Made by a program: the position numbers and the translations under genes. The notes under the pieces are model-generated. The model did not search any database, was not told where the DNA came from, and saw only the letters and a program-made list of their open reading frames with translations. This document shows, one piece after another, positions 10,788-24,175 of a DNA stretch of 64,000 nt (the first letter of the stretch is position 1; the number at the start of each line of letters is the position of its first letter). Source of the DNA: Sordaria brevicollis (taxonomy: Eukaryota; Ascomycota; Sordariomycetes; Sordariales; Sordariaceae); assembly GCA_033439795.1 (NCBI GenBank), contig JAUTDP010000001.1, forward strand, positions 4,092,001-4,156,000, in the 5' to 3' direction.

Positions 10788-12748
10788 CGTGTTAAGGTCG
10801 GAAGGGACGAGACCCTGTTAATAGCGGGAAGACGGCGTGGTTTGTGATGTGTCGCGGGGTGATTAAAGCAAGAAAGCGAACCCACGTGAGGGGAAGTGAT
10901 GGCAGGCGATTGCCCTGGTGATCTATGCTAGAATGATGAGCTTTGAAGATGTCAGCTGTAAGAAAAGGCGGCGTCCTTGAAGGAAGAGGTGCAGGAAGGA
11001 AGGGGAGGAAAGAAGTAAAGAAGGGAAAACCGCGTACCGTCTGTCGATCGATGTGGTCGCAAGCGAAGCAGTCAGCTCTGATGAAAAAAATCACCCTGAA
11101 GGACGAAGGATGCAGGGAGGAGAAGACTGCAGCCCTCCTCTCTTATAAGAAGTTTTGGCAGCGCCCTCGAAACCCCAGAGTGAAGTTGGCCAGAAAAGTG
11201 GGTTTGGTGAAGGAAAACCCAACAAAATTGGTATTGTCAGGGCTGTCGTGAATAAGGATCTTGACGCACCCAACCTCCTGGTCGAGATCAGACGACAAAC
11301 AACTGCGGTCCGAAGTGCTGGGTCCGATGGGATGGTAACCACCGGTGTCGTGGGTCGCCCTCGTCCGCTCTGGCCACGTCCGGATCACTCAACGGCCCGA
11401 AACTTTGAAGGCGAAAGATCGTATGACAGTGTAGACCTTTGGATCAACGCCCTGAGAAGTGATACGCAGGTGAATCTGTGTTGATGCGCTCAGTATTATG
11501 AGGTTCTGCTCGGAATTTCGAATGGGACAATTTGTGTGCTCGTGGAAGGAGATGCAGATATTTTGCGACTGCTTGCGCCAACCTTATCAGCAGGGAAATT
11601 TACCTCGCCGAGGAAGGGTTTCAAGGCACCGAATGACGACGACGTGTTGGGACGACAAACAATTCGAAGGACTGGAGAGAGGGGTTGTGGGTCATCAACG
11701 ACCTTCAAATATGGGGGTGACGAGTTGATTGAACACAGCCACCGACGACGTTCCTGCACCTGCCAGACCGTCCCAACATCGAGGACGACCCAGACCGGCC
11801 AGCAAACGAGTAGCCTCCAGCTTCAGATACAATTCACCGACTGCGCACTGGCCATGAATGAGTACGAACCTGCTGCCACTGTTGAAGCCTGGCCTGAAGA
11901 CAGCAAATGTACAATTCAAGGTCGTCGTTCGAGTCCAAGGCAACTTCTCTCGAAGCCCTAACACTCCTCGGTCACCTTCGAAATTCTTGCAGCAGCCTTC
12001 TTCATGTTAGCAACATCCTATCATTATTTCCTTGGTGTCCCCGTCCCCTTGTAATCATTAGGTTCGTTTGGTCGTCTCCTATCCATTTGTGCCCTTCGAC
12101 CACGTTCTGGACGTAGCTTGGTACACTCGGGCATTACCTGACGGCCCACGTAGATGAGTCAGTGATGAGATACGGCACCCGCCAGATGACTTTTTGTTTG
12201 CTGAGCTGCAAACATTCATTCGCAATGCCTCCACTCACCACCACCGGGAACGGACCTTATCGAGGCGGCTCGATATCCCAAACGGATTGTTCCTCCGCGG
12301 GAGACCAAATGGATGCAATATAATTGATGAGTCGTCGACTAATCAGTTTAGCCATTCCCTTGTTTGCCCGTGGAGCAACAACGGGATCCCATATCGCAGG
12401 GCCTTGACGACCAGCGGTTTTGACCATGTGACACTGACAGGAGCAGCTAAAAGTGAAGACGCCCACGGCCGTAGGCATTGGCGAGAAGACGAGCGAACAG
12501 GGGAGGCACAACCCAAAGATTACATGTTTTCGTTGAGGTTGGAATGACCTTCAAGGAGAACAGCAAGCATAATTAGAGGGTATTGGACACAACGGACAGA
12601 AAATGGGAAAAGGGTATTGTCACGACGTGGAAGAAAGGGACGGCAAGCGAATGCTCAAACCCGATAGAAGAAATATTCAAAGAGAAAGAGAACCCACCTC
12701 AACCACAGGGCATAACCACAAATATACATTGATAGGCGTCGTCTTCAG
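10788..12748. other. Long intergenic region with no supported gene
   Basis: Almost 2 kb between the start of the Myb-like gene and the 3' end of the GEP4-like gene. Several open frames up to 141 codons (for example 11536-11961 plus) have no motifs or splice pattern. Part is probably promoter and 5' UTR of the Myb-like gene. Confidence 0.4.
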
Positions 12749-13527
12749 TTACTCAAAGGGGCTCACTGGTTCAGGAGCAGTATAACCGCGGGCTATGAGG
12801 AAGGGTGCAATACTCCTCTCGACTCTCGACCACTGTCATATATCAGTCAGCATAATACGTCAACTAAGCATACAGCTTGATCGCAGGGCTATACTCACGA
12901 TACTCTTTTGCTGGTGGGGGACGACTCCATCCTTCACCCAAATGCCATAGCTTCCCATCATGTTTGCGAGCATCATATCAGTAGCCAGCCGGTCTCCAAC
13001 AACAGCGATCTGGTGAGGACCTGTGACGCCCGTTTCCGGATGGGCGCGGAAGTAGGACATGATCTCGTCTCCGCAGCCCGGCTTCTTTACTCCATGAGGA
13101 AGGACGGGGATTCCGGTAGCCTTCTCAACAGCGGATGCCATCTTGCCGTCCTTGTCCCAGCTTTTCGCTCCGGCGGTGTTGGAGACGATCAGAAGACGAC
13201 GTCCTGGATATGCTGCCTTCAGAGCCTCCATGCGTTCCTTGTGGGAGTTAGCTAATGTAGCTATGGATAAGACTATGAAAGGCAGTGGCCTACATTGTAA
13301 TCACCATATATATCATTCTGGTCCGGAATGGCAAAGCAGTCATCCTTGTCCAACACCACAGCCTTTATGTCGACCTTCTTCTCGCCATTGCTGGAGAAGG
13401 CCTTGTTGAGAGGAATAGGCAGGTCATTGAACGTTGGCACAGTGGCGTGGGGCAGACATAATGAAGGCTTAGCAATAAGCTTGAAAATGTTCAATGAGGC
13501 AGACAGGTTGAGATTGAGCTTTGACAT
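12749..13527 (-). CDS. Mitochondrial phosphatidylglycerophosphate phosphatase, Gep4 type
   Basis: HAD-superfamily phosphatase that converts phosphatidylglycerophosphate to phosphatidylglycerol in the cardiolipin pathway of the mitochondrial inner membrane. Three exons: 13527-13294, 13237-12899 and 12832-12749 (218 aa; exact frame). HAD motif I is VVLDKDDCFAIP near residue 60. Motif II is LLIVSNTAG. Then come PVLPHGVKKPGCGDEI with the conserved Lys, and IAVVGDRLATDMMLANMMGS (motif III/IV). The last short exon encodes WSRVERSIAPFL and a C-terminal tail. Length and motif order fit the Gep4/YqeG family. Confidence 0.9.
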
Positions 13528-13874
13528 GTTGGCTGTGATAGTCTCTTGGCCGTTGTTTGGTTGAGGTCAAGACATGAGGTTGATGCAAGAAGCCAAGGGA
13601 CACCGACGCCCACCTATAACCCTGCTATTATCGACAGCGGATAGAGCCGTTCGTTTAGTTAACCCTGAAACTATTCTAGGTACCTCCAGCAGGTACATCC
13701 CGTGATCTAGCGTCATCCCGGCCTGAACAGCTTAACGCGTCTCAATTGGGCAATCGCGTCTCCAACTTCAAAGTTTCCCGAGGACTTCAAATTGCGGTGG
13801 TAGAGACAGAGGAAGACCCCAAGGCATGCCATATAACCCCGACGTCACGAATCAGAGTCAACAACACCAAAGAT
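13528..13874. other. Divergent promoter region between the GEP4-like and ORC2 genes
   Basis: About 350 bp between two divergent starts. The ORC2 reading frame stays open upstream to an ATG at 13746, but this extension looks like 5' UTR. Confidence 0.5.
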
Positions 13875-15813
13875 ATGCCTCCTCGACGAAAATCAGATCA
13901 GCATGAACTAGTCGAACGCCCTTCTCGAAAGCGGTCCCTCCCTGCCGACGACCCCTACGAAGTTCCCGACGAGGATGATGCGATCCCCTCCGCAAAGCGT
14001 CAGAGACGACAGTCCCAAGATGGAGGAGGCACACCATTGAGACGAAATGGTACCCCAAGAAAGAACGTCGATTTCCTTCACAGCGACCTGGCCTCCGTAC
14101 CAGAAGAGCCCGAGTCACCGACCGAGCAAACACCTAGCAAGAAGAGGATAGGGCGGCCACCGAAGGCCGCAACGGGAGGATCACCCAGCAAGAAACTGAC
14201 CACGCCGTCCGCCCTGCGCAAAGAATACGTTGAAGATGTGACACCAATCAAGCTGAAAGGACTCAATGGCGTCGACACGCCCAGCAGACGAGGAATCGCC
14301 GACCGATCAGCCAGACGCAAGAGCGCCAGGGCCTTGATTGACCGTGTGCTGGAGGGCGGCTTGAGCGATGACGAAGACGAGGAGCAACAAATCGCACGAG
14401 AAATCTACGAGTCAAGCGAGGAAGAAGATGAAAACGACGAAAACATCCCACGAGAAAGTCTTGAGGACCAAGAGGAGGAAATAGCAGCCACCACCCCGTC
14501 CAAAACAGGTCGAGGGAGTCGAGGAGGTAGAGGAGGAGGAAGAGGGAGAGGAAGAGGACGAGGAGGCCGGCCTCCGGGGTCAGGACGACAACGCAAAAAA
14601 TCACCAACACCACCAGCAGACCTGCCTCCTCACGAACAATACTTCTACCAAAACAAGCCCGGAGCCAGCAAGACTTCCAACAACACGCTTTCGGCCACAC
14701 TCGACCTTCTCACGCACGAAGAGTACTTCTCCCTCCTCCGCGACGAACATAGCCTCCAACAAGACCCTCACGAAGAACAGATCCAAGCCCTCCAATCACA
14801 CCACTCTGCCTCCTTTCCTCAATGGGCATTCGAGCTCTCCCAGGGTTTCAGCGTCTGTCTGTACGGTTACGGCTCCAAAAGGAAACTCCTCCACCAATTC
14901 GCCGAGTTCCTGTCATCCTCTTCCTCTTCTGCCCCCTCGGAGAGCAAAATAATAATGATCAACGGCCACCACCGCACCTTGACCATCCGCGAAATCCTCA
15001 CCACCATCTCCTCCGCCATCGACCCCTCCTTCCGTCTTCCCTCCGGAAACCCCCTCTCCATGATCCAAAACCTCTTTTCCCTCTTTTCCTCCCATACTAC
15101 ACAACTCTACCTCCTCTTTAGCTCCCTCGACTCTCCCCTCTCCCCTCACCTCCGCAAACCCGCCACCCAATCCCTCCTCGCTCACCTTTCCTCCCACCCT
15201 AGCATTTCCCTCTGTTGCACAGTCGACACCCCCGACTTCCCTTTACTTTGGGACTCCTCCCTCCGCAGTAGTTTCAACTTTGCCTTTCACGATTGCACCA
15301 CCTTCGCCCCCTTTTCTTCTTCTTCTTCTTCTTCTGGGGCAACCGACTTTGACGTGGTAGACCAAGTCCACGAACTCCTTGGCCGGCTCGGTAAAAGAGC
15401 GGGAGGTAAAGAAGGGGTGGCGTTTGTGCTGAGGAGTTTACCCGAAAATGCAAGGAAGCTGTTTGGGTTGATTGTTGGTGAGGTGTTGATTGCCTTTGAG
15501 GACGCTACGGGGGCAGAAGAGTTTGTGGGAGGTGGGGGAGAAAGTCCGGGGGTAGAGTATAGGATGCTTTACAACAAGGCGGTGGAGGAGTTTATTTGTA
15601 GTTCGGAGATGGCGTTTAGGACGCTTTTGAAGGAGTATGTATTCCCCTTTCCCCTTTTGGTGAGAGCTGGAGGACTGAAGCTAACATGCCGGAAACAGAT
15701 TCCACGATCATCAGATCATCACGAGCCATAAGGACTCGATAGGAACAGAGTACTTGAGCTTACCCTTTAGGAAAGAGGAGCTTGAGTCCATTCTGGAGGA
15801 GTTGATGTCGTAG
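13875..15813 (+). CDS. orc2: Origin recognition complex subunit 2
   Basis: Subunit of the ORC complex that marks replication origins in the nucleus. Two exons: 13875-15634 and 15699-15813 (624 aa). The intron has donor GTATGT and acceptor CAG. The N-terminal ~250 residues are disordered and basic/acidic, with an Arg-Gly-rich AT-hook-like block near residues 212-240 (RGGRGGGRGRGRGRGGRPPG). ORC2 core features follow: FPQWAFELSQGFSVCLYGYGSKRKLL near 317-340, IIMINGHHRTLTIREILTTI, a Ser-rich loop, then the C-terminal winged-helix part EFICSSEMAFRTLLKEFHDH, IITSHKD and YLSLPFRKEELESILEEL. The intron lies just before FHDHQ. I chose the ATG at 13875 (MPPRRKS); an in-frame ATG 129 nt upstream adds a weakly charged stretch and is less likely. 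Confidence 0.92.
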
Positions 15814-17317
15814 TCTATGTTGATGTCGTAGTCTACTCATCGTTCACGAGGATGTAACATGATGAACAGAGGTGTTGGATAGGCATAGAGGAGCACGTAA
15901 ACTCGGGCCATTGTCTCAGGCATGGATATCATGAGATTGAGTTGGATTGGGAGTCCTACATCATAGCCTGATTCAACACGCCCAAAATCTTGCAACGCTC
16001 ACCACTTTGTTTATCACTTGCTCATTTGTTTTTATTCAACTTTCATGGTGTTTGCAAATGGAAATAGTTGCCTCCTCACTATATGGATTGGCATTTTCTG
16101 GTTATGTCCAGTCAAGAAGCCACGATATTCAAAGTCACTAAGAATTTCGTTCGTTGTTAAATGCACATCACATCACACTTTACAAGCACAAAGAACATCA
16201 AGATAATAACGAGGTTGAAATGTTTTTGATTGGATTCCTCAGTTCAGACAATTCCGTCTCGCGCGCTCACGGATGCCAAGGAGACAAAAACAAGCAGCCG
16301 CCATGTGTCCAGGGAACTTTTTCCCAAATGCCTCGAGCTTCGTGCCTGGTTCAAACCGTATAAACCAAGCCCAAACCCCAAACCATGTCTAGGGAAAACC
16401 AAGCCTCTGCCCATTTTACCGCATCTCCTTTTTGATTAGCCCATTTTTGCAGACGCCCATTTGTGGCTTTTGCCCCGTGCCCGTTCCATCCCAAATAAGA
16501 ACCCAAGAAGGACGCACTTTTCCCCCTCTTCCCAGCCTCTAGAAAAAGACCATGCCTATGCCGAAAAAAAGGGGTATCATGCTTCCTGCTAACCGTCTTA
16601 AACGCGCGCGTTCTTTTCCTCCCGCATCCTTTTCATTCCTCATCTGCCGAAAACAATTACCGGTCTATGTGACAGGGTCTCTCTGGAAAAAGTAACCCCA
16701 TCGTGAAAAAGAAATCCTTGGGAGAGACTGCCCAGACGCGGTGTCGTAGGTCGACCGCGACCAGAGGAACCGAGTAATCCGCTTTTGTCTATGTTTGATG
16801 TGTAATGTCCAGAGAAAAAGAGAAAAAATGAACAAGTTGGCGGCGCGTCATGACCCATTCATCTATGTGAAAGCATAAAAGGCTTTCGCTGAACGGCAAG
16901 AGTAGAAACATGACATCGTGAAGGCTGACGTAGAGATCTAGTTCGTCTAAATCGTGTCAACCGCGGGCTGCAATTGATGCAAAATCGCACCATCTCGCAG
17001 CTCTTCTCTTGTAGAAGGCCCAAGCTTTCGCGATCTAAGGGTATCAAGTTGTTGTCGGGAGTTCTTGGAATGAACAAAACAAGGCGAAGATGTCTATCGT
17101 GAAAGCCCGAGTGTAAAGCCTTTGAAGCCTGCTCCTCCCAAACCCGATGTGGGAGGAAAGGCCATGTCTCGCCGCGATGAGAAATGCCGAAGAAAAATCA
17201 GAAACCGCAAAAGAAAATGATAAGAAATCGATAAGAAAGTGTCGAATCATATCCGATCAGGCCGTAGGCCATGTCTGCAGCATCAAGTGGCTGCATGGGA
17301 AGGTGGTTGTAAATTGT
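15814..17317. other. Convergent intergenic region between ORC2 and DED1
   Basis: About 1.5 kb with no supported gene; both flanking genes end here. Short open frames have no motifs. Part is likely the long 3' UTR of DED1. Confidence 0.45.
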
Positions 17318-19461
<2,144 letters not shown>

Positions 19462-22400
19462 GATTGCGTTGTTGGGATTTTGCTTCTCGGATAAAATCGC
19501 GGTGAAGGAGTGATTGTTGTGTTGTCGTTAGACGAGCTGAATTGAAGTCGATCTGACGAAGCTGTTGCTTTTTCCGAAAGGCTCCCGAAAAGAACGAATG
19601 TTCAAGTAGAGAACCGACGAACAAATGAATTGACGAGAAAAAAAGGCAGAAAACCGAACAAACCGAATGCTCGCTCTTTTCTCTCGTGTATGGATCGCAA
19701 GTATTAAGTCTGGGAGAATTGCCTCCTAGAATTCCTTTTCGAAGAGAAATCAAATCTTCAAAAGGAAAAAAGGAATGACAAGAGTGGTAAGGGAAATGCG
19801 ATTCGGAATACGAAGAAGGGGGGATGGATTAAGAAATCCTGTTGGGTGTGGTGGAAGAAGAAGAAGAAAAAGGGAAAAAGAAGTTTTTTTAACGGGAGCG
19901 ACCTGGAGAAAACCCCAAGTATTTTGGGACCTGTGACTCCACTGCTAGAACGGGTTGCCCACTGCCTGCAGTTCTAACTGGCTAGATGGAAGGTGGCCTG
20001 CCCACTCACTGTGGACGGCAGGGTCCACTCCTGTGAGGTGTCCAAGGCTTTGCCCGCTCGCCGAAGCCTCCTCTCCCACTTGTGGCACGCTGGCCGCAAC
20101 ACCCTTGCCATCCCGCCTATCTCTCAGCTCACTGCAGAAACAGGATGGAAAGTAGAGGTACGGGCTTCTACACCTGCAGTTTTCTAGGCTGTGTCTCGCA
20201 CGCCGTTCGCCGCTCATTGATATCGGAGGGTTTGTCAGCTTCCAAAAGGCTTTTCAGCCATTTTAATTTGACTCTACGGACTTTCATTGCTGACATGTAG
20301 GTAGGCTACGCGTTTCATGAAGTACACAGACTGAGGTCTTGGAAACTGGACCCCTTACCTCTGCCTAGTGCCTAGGAAGATGACGGAAGCGAGGGGAGCG
20401 CAAATGGCCTGCGAATGCGGAGAGCGCAACGAAATACACAGTGCTGTGCAGTAGCTGTTCCGACTTCCGTTCCGACTTTTGGGCAGAGACAACGAAAATG
20501 GAGATGGAAGGCAGGATGAAAGAGTTCAGCTTCTTGTTTACAGCTGAGGATCATCAACGCACCCCTTTCTTTCTTTCTTTCTTTTCTTTCTTTCCTTTCA
20601 TCCGCTTCTTCAGTCAAACATCTTTCCTCGTTTTATCTGATCCAGCATTCGTTTGCCAAGTTGCCTGTCTTTGCCCAGCAATCTGCCAGCACAACATATG
20701 GCGGCGGCGGCGGCCACCACCACTTTCCCACCAAAGCTGACGACGGGTTTGTCGACCACTCAGAATCCCACCTTCCTACGTGGGGAAGTGTCAAGTGGGT
20801 AGATGCCAGATGTTCCCAAGTGGAAGGACTGGGGCTACTATTGCCATCTGTGAATGGATCTGGGTAGAGGTTACTGGCAGCCCGAACTGGTGAAGCAACT
20901 GCGACCCCGAAATGTTCGTCCGCTCCAGTCATCCTCCAGGGCTTGTCATGTTGATGGCAAAAAAGGGTATTATGTACCGGTACTTCTTCATCCACTACGG
21001 CTTCGTCTTCGACGGTAGGTGGGCTCTAGAAAACGTTGGGTTGGTCATGGCGATTGGCGATTGCAGGGCAGAAGCAGACAGGTAAGGCAAGTGACAGGGC
21101 AAGGGCGACAAGCGGCGGGACGTGGACGTTCAAAGTCTTTGCTAGGCCTTGCTAGGCTATTCCGGGTGGCAACAAAATAACATCATTGCCATCGTCTTTT
21201 GGCCTGTGTTAGATCTCAAACACTTGCCGTTGATGGATCTTTCCAACTTCAGCATTTCAAAAAATTTGCTACGCACAAACGCATCCCTTTCCATTGTTGG
21301 CCAACTGCCCTGTTTGGGCATAGGGGCCGCTGTGATGCATGCCGTGCAAGCAAGCCCCCAAATCTCGACACAATGATGAGTGGCAGTCAAGTCACCCAGC
21401 AACGGAAGGCATAAAAAACCCATTGGCTTTGACCGTCTCTCTGGCAGGCAAATAGAACGAGTTACACCTTTAGCCAGAAGATGGGATCAAGGGGGCGGTT
21501 TGTCACTCTTTGCCTCCGTCGTTTTCCACTCCTATCCCACATTCAACCGGTGTTTGCCGGTCGGTACTATTATCAGATGAATATCCGGTTCTCGGTCTTT
21601 GCACCTGTGAGATGTCTGCTCCTTTGATCCTATCCTATCTGACACTTTCGAAGATGATGCAAAAACACAGCGGACAAAGTTTGTACTGGCAGTTGGAATA
21701 ACGACAGGAGGCTAGAGGTAATGTTCTTCGGGATATGATAACAGTTGTTAGATTGTAGCGACTTCCTAATCTCAGTGCCTTTCCCACGTCGTCCAAGGTA
21801 TCACCAACTCACACCAACCATCATTGGCACAGCCGTGCTTCACCGCCTTTAATTGATATACGGGCCTCTAACATCATTGTCAGCGAACGGCCATTCATTG
21901 CTTGCTGCATGTACTTTGCACATTGTCTGCAAGTTCCTTACTTACGGCCTTTCCTCTGCAGCGTGCTTCTAGGATGACGCTGACTCAAGATATCTATGAG
22001 AATCGACCTCTTCTTGGCTCGAGCTTTACCTTCAGAAGGCTCTTGGGATTGTTTCAAACTAGCGGTAGTCATGACTTTGTTACAATTTCACGTCAGTTTC
22101 AGAAAGGCACACAGGACGGGCTTGTATCACTGCTTGAACCCCTGTCTCCAACCGGACCATTTTGGCAGGACGAACTTTATTGCAGAGTTCTTCTTTGGTT
22201 TGAAGAATAGTGGCCGATCTTTCATTCCCAACTTCAAAATATGATGCCAACCCGATTGAGTATTGTTGAAGAGAAGACCAGGAGGAATAACCAAACCGAA
22301 ACATATCACAAAGGCGTAACCATGTGTATGATCGGCCCAGGCGAACTCCACGCAACACCCTGAAACCGGGAGCTGCAGAGACTGACTCTGGGACTTCACA

Positions 22401-22594
22401 CCTCTAACATAGCCAGCCTTGTTCCTCTCTCTCTCTGACACTCCCTCTCTGTGGTCATAAAATATGCCAGGGGCCTCCCGCTTTTTGGAATAGCCGCCTG
22501 GACTCATGCATTTCCGTCGTATGGGTATTAGTATACAGAGTCGTTCGTCCTCTTCCCCCGCAAGGCTTCCCAAGCCTTTGCAAGCATATTCTCA
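19462..22594. other. Gene-poor 3.1-kb region upstream of DED1
   Basis: No gene could be supported on either strand. The first ~400 bp should be DED1 5' UTR and promoter. A CTTT microsatellite lies at 20565-20599. Open frames (for example 21902-22210 plus) carry no motif. Confidence 0.4.
20565..20599. repeat. CTTT microsatellite
   Basis: Imperfect run of CTTT/TTTC units with occasional interruptions in non-coding DNA. Confidence 0.8.
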
Positions 22595-23420
22595 TTAAGC
22601 CATCTTAACCACCTTGTCGTCGTCGAATTCGATATCGATGATGCCGTCCTTCGTTACCGCCTTGACCGTCATGCCCTTGAAGTCTATGGGTAACCTCCTC
22701 TTAAGCTCGTCGGTGCACATGTTGAGAAGCTTGATGCCCTGGTGGAGGGTGATGTCTGGGTGATGGTGCTTGTCGAGAATCGAGAGGCAGTAGTATCTGG
22801 TAAAGAGATCCGGTCAGTACTTCTCTCCAGGAACCTATCGCGATCAAGTCTGTATAGGAATATCGGCAAAGGACATACTGTGCGTAGCCATGGGCGGCAT
22901 AGGGAACCTCCGCCAACGACGCAAGGTAGTCGAGCCAGTAGAGGCTGGGCTTGTGGGTGATAGGGTCGACACCTCCGAGAAGGAGGTTCACGTTATAGGG
23001 TTTCCGAGAACGCAAGCTTGTCGCAAGCTCACCGCGGACGAAGTGGGCAAGGGCGGAGGGGGAAAGGTCGGTCTCGTTGCGCATGGAGTAGAGCTGGGCG
23101 TTGGCTTGGATGTACTCGGCGAACTGTACTGTTGACGGGGAAAGACAGTTGGTTAACTTTTGTTCACTCCAATGCGCCAACTATCTCGATGTCGCCGCCG
23201 TACCTGTGTCACCAGCTTCACCAGAGAATGCCATCAATGTGTGCTTGTTCAGCGACCTTGTCTTGTCGTCGGATGCCTTCAGGATGGTCGCTCCCCGCAT
23301 AGCGGCCTTGGACGCCGCGATGATGGTAAAGTCCTTGCCCGTGATACCTAGTAGAACCTCCCTGCATGCCGGTCAGCTTTGCATATAACTTCACCTTCAT
23401 GTGACCGATGCGACGTACAT
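22595..23420 (-). CDS. pre1: 20S proteasome subunit beta type-4 (Pre1/PSMB2), start codon split by an intron
   Basis: Non-catalytic beta4 ring subunit of the 20S proteasome. The frame closes with exons 23420-23419 (AT only), 23361-23204, 23128-22879 and 22796-22595 (203 aa). The first intron 23418-23362 (57 nt) has donor GTACGT, a CTGAC branch site and a CAG acceptor. It separates the A and T of the initiator codon from its G. Protein features fit beta4: it begins MEVLLGITGKDFTIIAASKA directly, with no propeptide. Then come MRGATILK, LMAFSGEAGDTVQFAEYIQ, LATSLRSRKPYNVNLLLGG, LYWLDYLASLAEVPYAAHGYAQYY and NMCTDELKRRLPIDFKGM. There is no N-terminal catalytic Thr, as expected. It is divergent from RRP9, about 750 bp away. 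Length agrees with the ~200-aa family. Confidence 0.92.
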
Positions 23421-24175
23421 TTTGACTGAATGTTTTGTGAATGATAGATGGATATGCTGTTGTTTTGGCAAGCTTGCGTTGGCTTGCACGGTTCTCGTCG
23501 TTACCTATGTATGGCGGGACAGGGCAGTTGGAGCTTGGACTGACGGCGACGGGGAACGCGCACTGGAGCTTCAGCCTGCAAGCTGACAAGCAAGCACGGG
23601 CCAGGGCAGGCCGCTGAGGTGCCCGCCATCTTCCATCGTCCCTTCTCAGAAGGGCTGAAAGCTGCAACCACTGGGTAGGCACGGCAGGCAAACAGACAGC
23701 GAGGGGACAGCCCCACTTCGTCATGAAACTCCATCCAGGGATTTGGAGAAAACCAGCAAGAGCCTCCCCGCTATCAATCATCGATCTTACACTAACAGAA
23801 AAACGTACTGCAATGGTGATGTTCTGTTAGCCTACCTATAGCCCACACATACGGCACAGAGATTCCCTTCCCCGGCAGGCAATCAATCGCGCCAAGCTAG
23901 TGGAGGAGCCCATTAACGAATCGGCGTGCTACTCCACCGAGAGAAAGCTTGCAGGGTGGGCAACTTTTTTTTTCCTTTCGTTCGAAGGGTGCAGTTGTCT
24001 AGGCGCGGAACGCCAACGAACATAACCAAAATTTCAACATTGACGATAGCCATGCACCAGCATTGAATGTGAACACATCAGCAATTTCACTTCACATTCC
24101 AGTGTCAATTCTTTACCGATCGACGACCTCAGTGCACTTGCACCTGACCGCCCCGGGCCGCAATTGCCAAACGCC
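23421..24175. other. Divergent promoter region, proteasome beta4 and RRP9
   Basis: About 755 bp between two divergent starts. No gene is seen. Minus-strand open frames running upstream from the proteasome gene read through its first intron and 5' UTR. Confidence 0.5.

Noticed and set aside
22127..22573. 148-codon minus-strand frame next to the proteasome gene
   Set aside because: Lies beyond the proteasome stop codon, has no motif, and looks like 3' flank.
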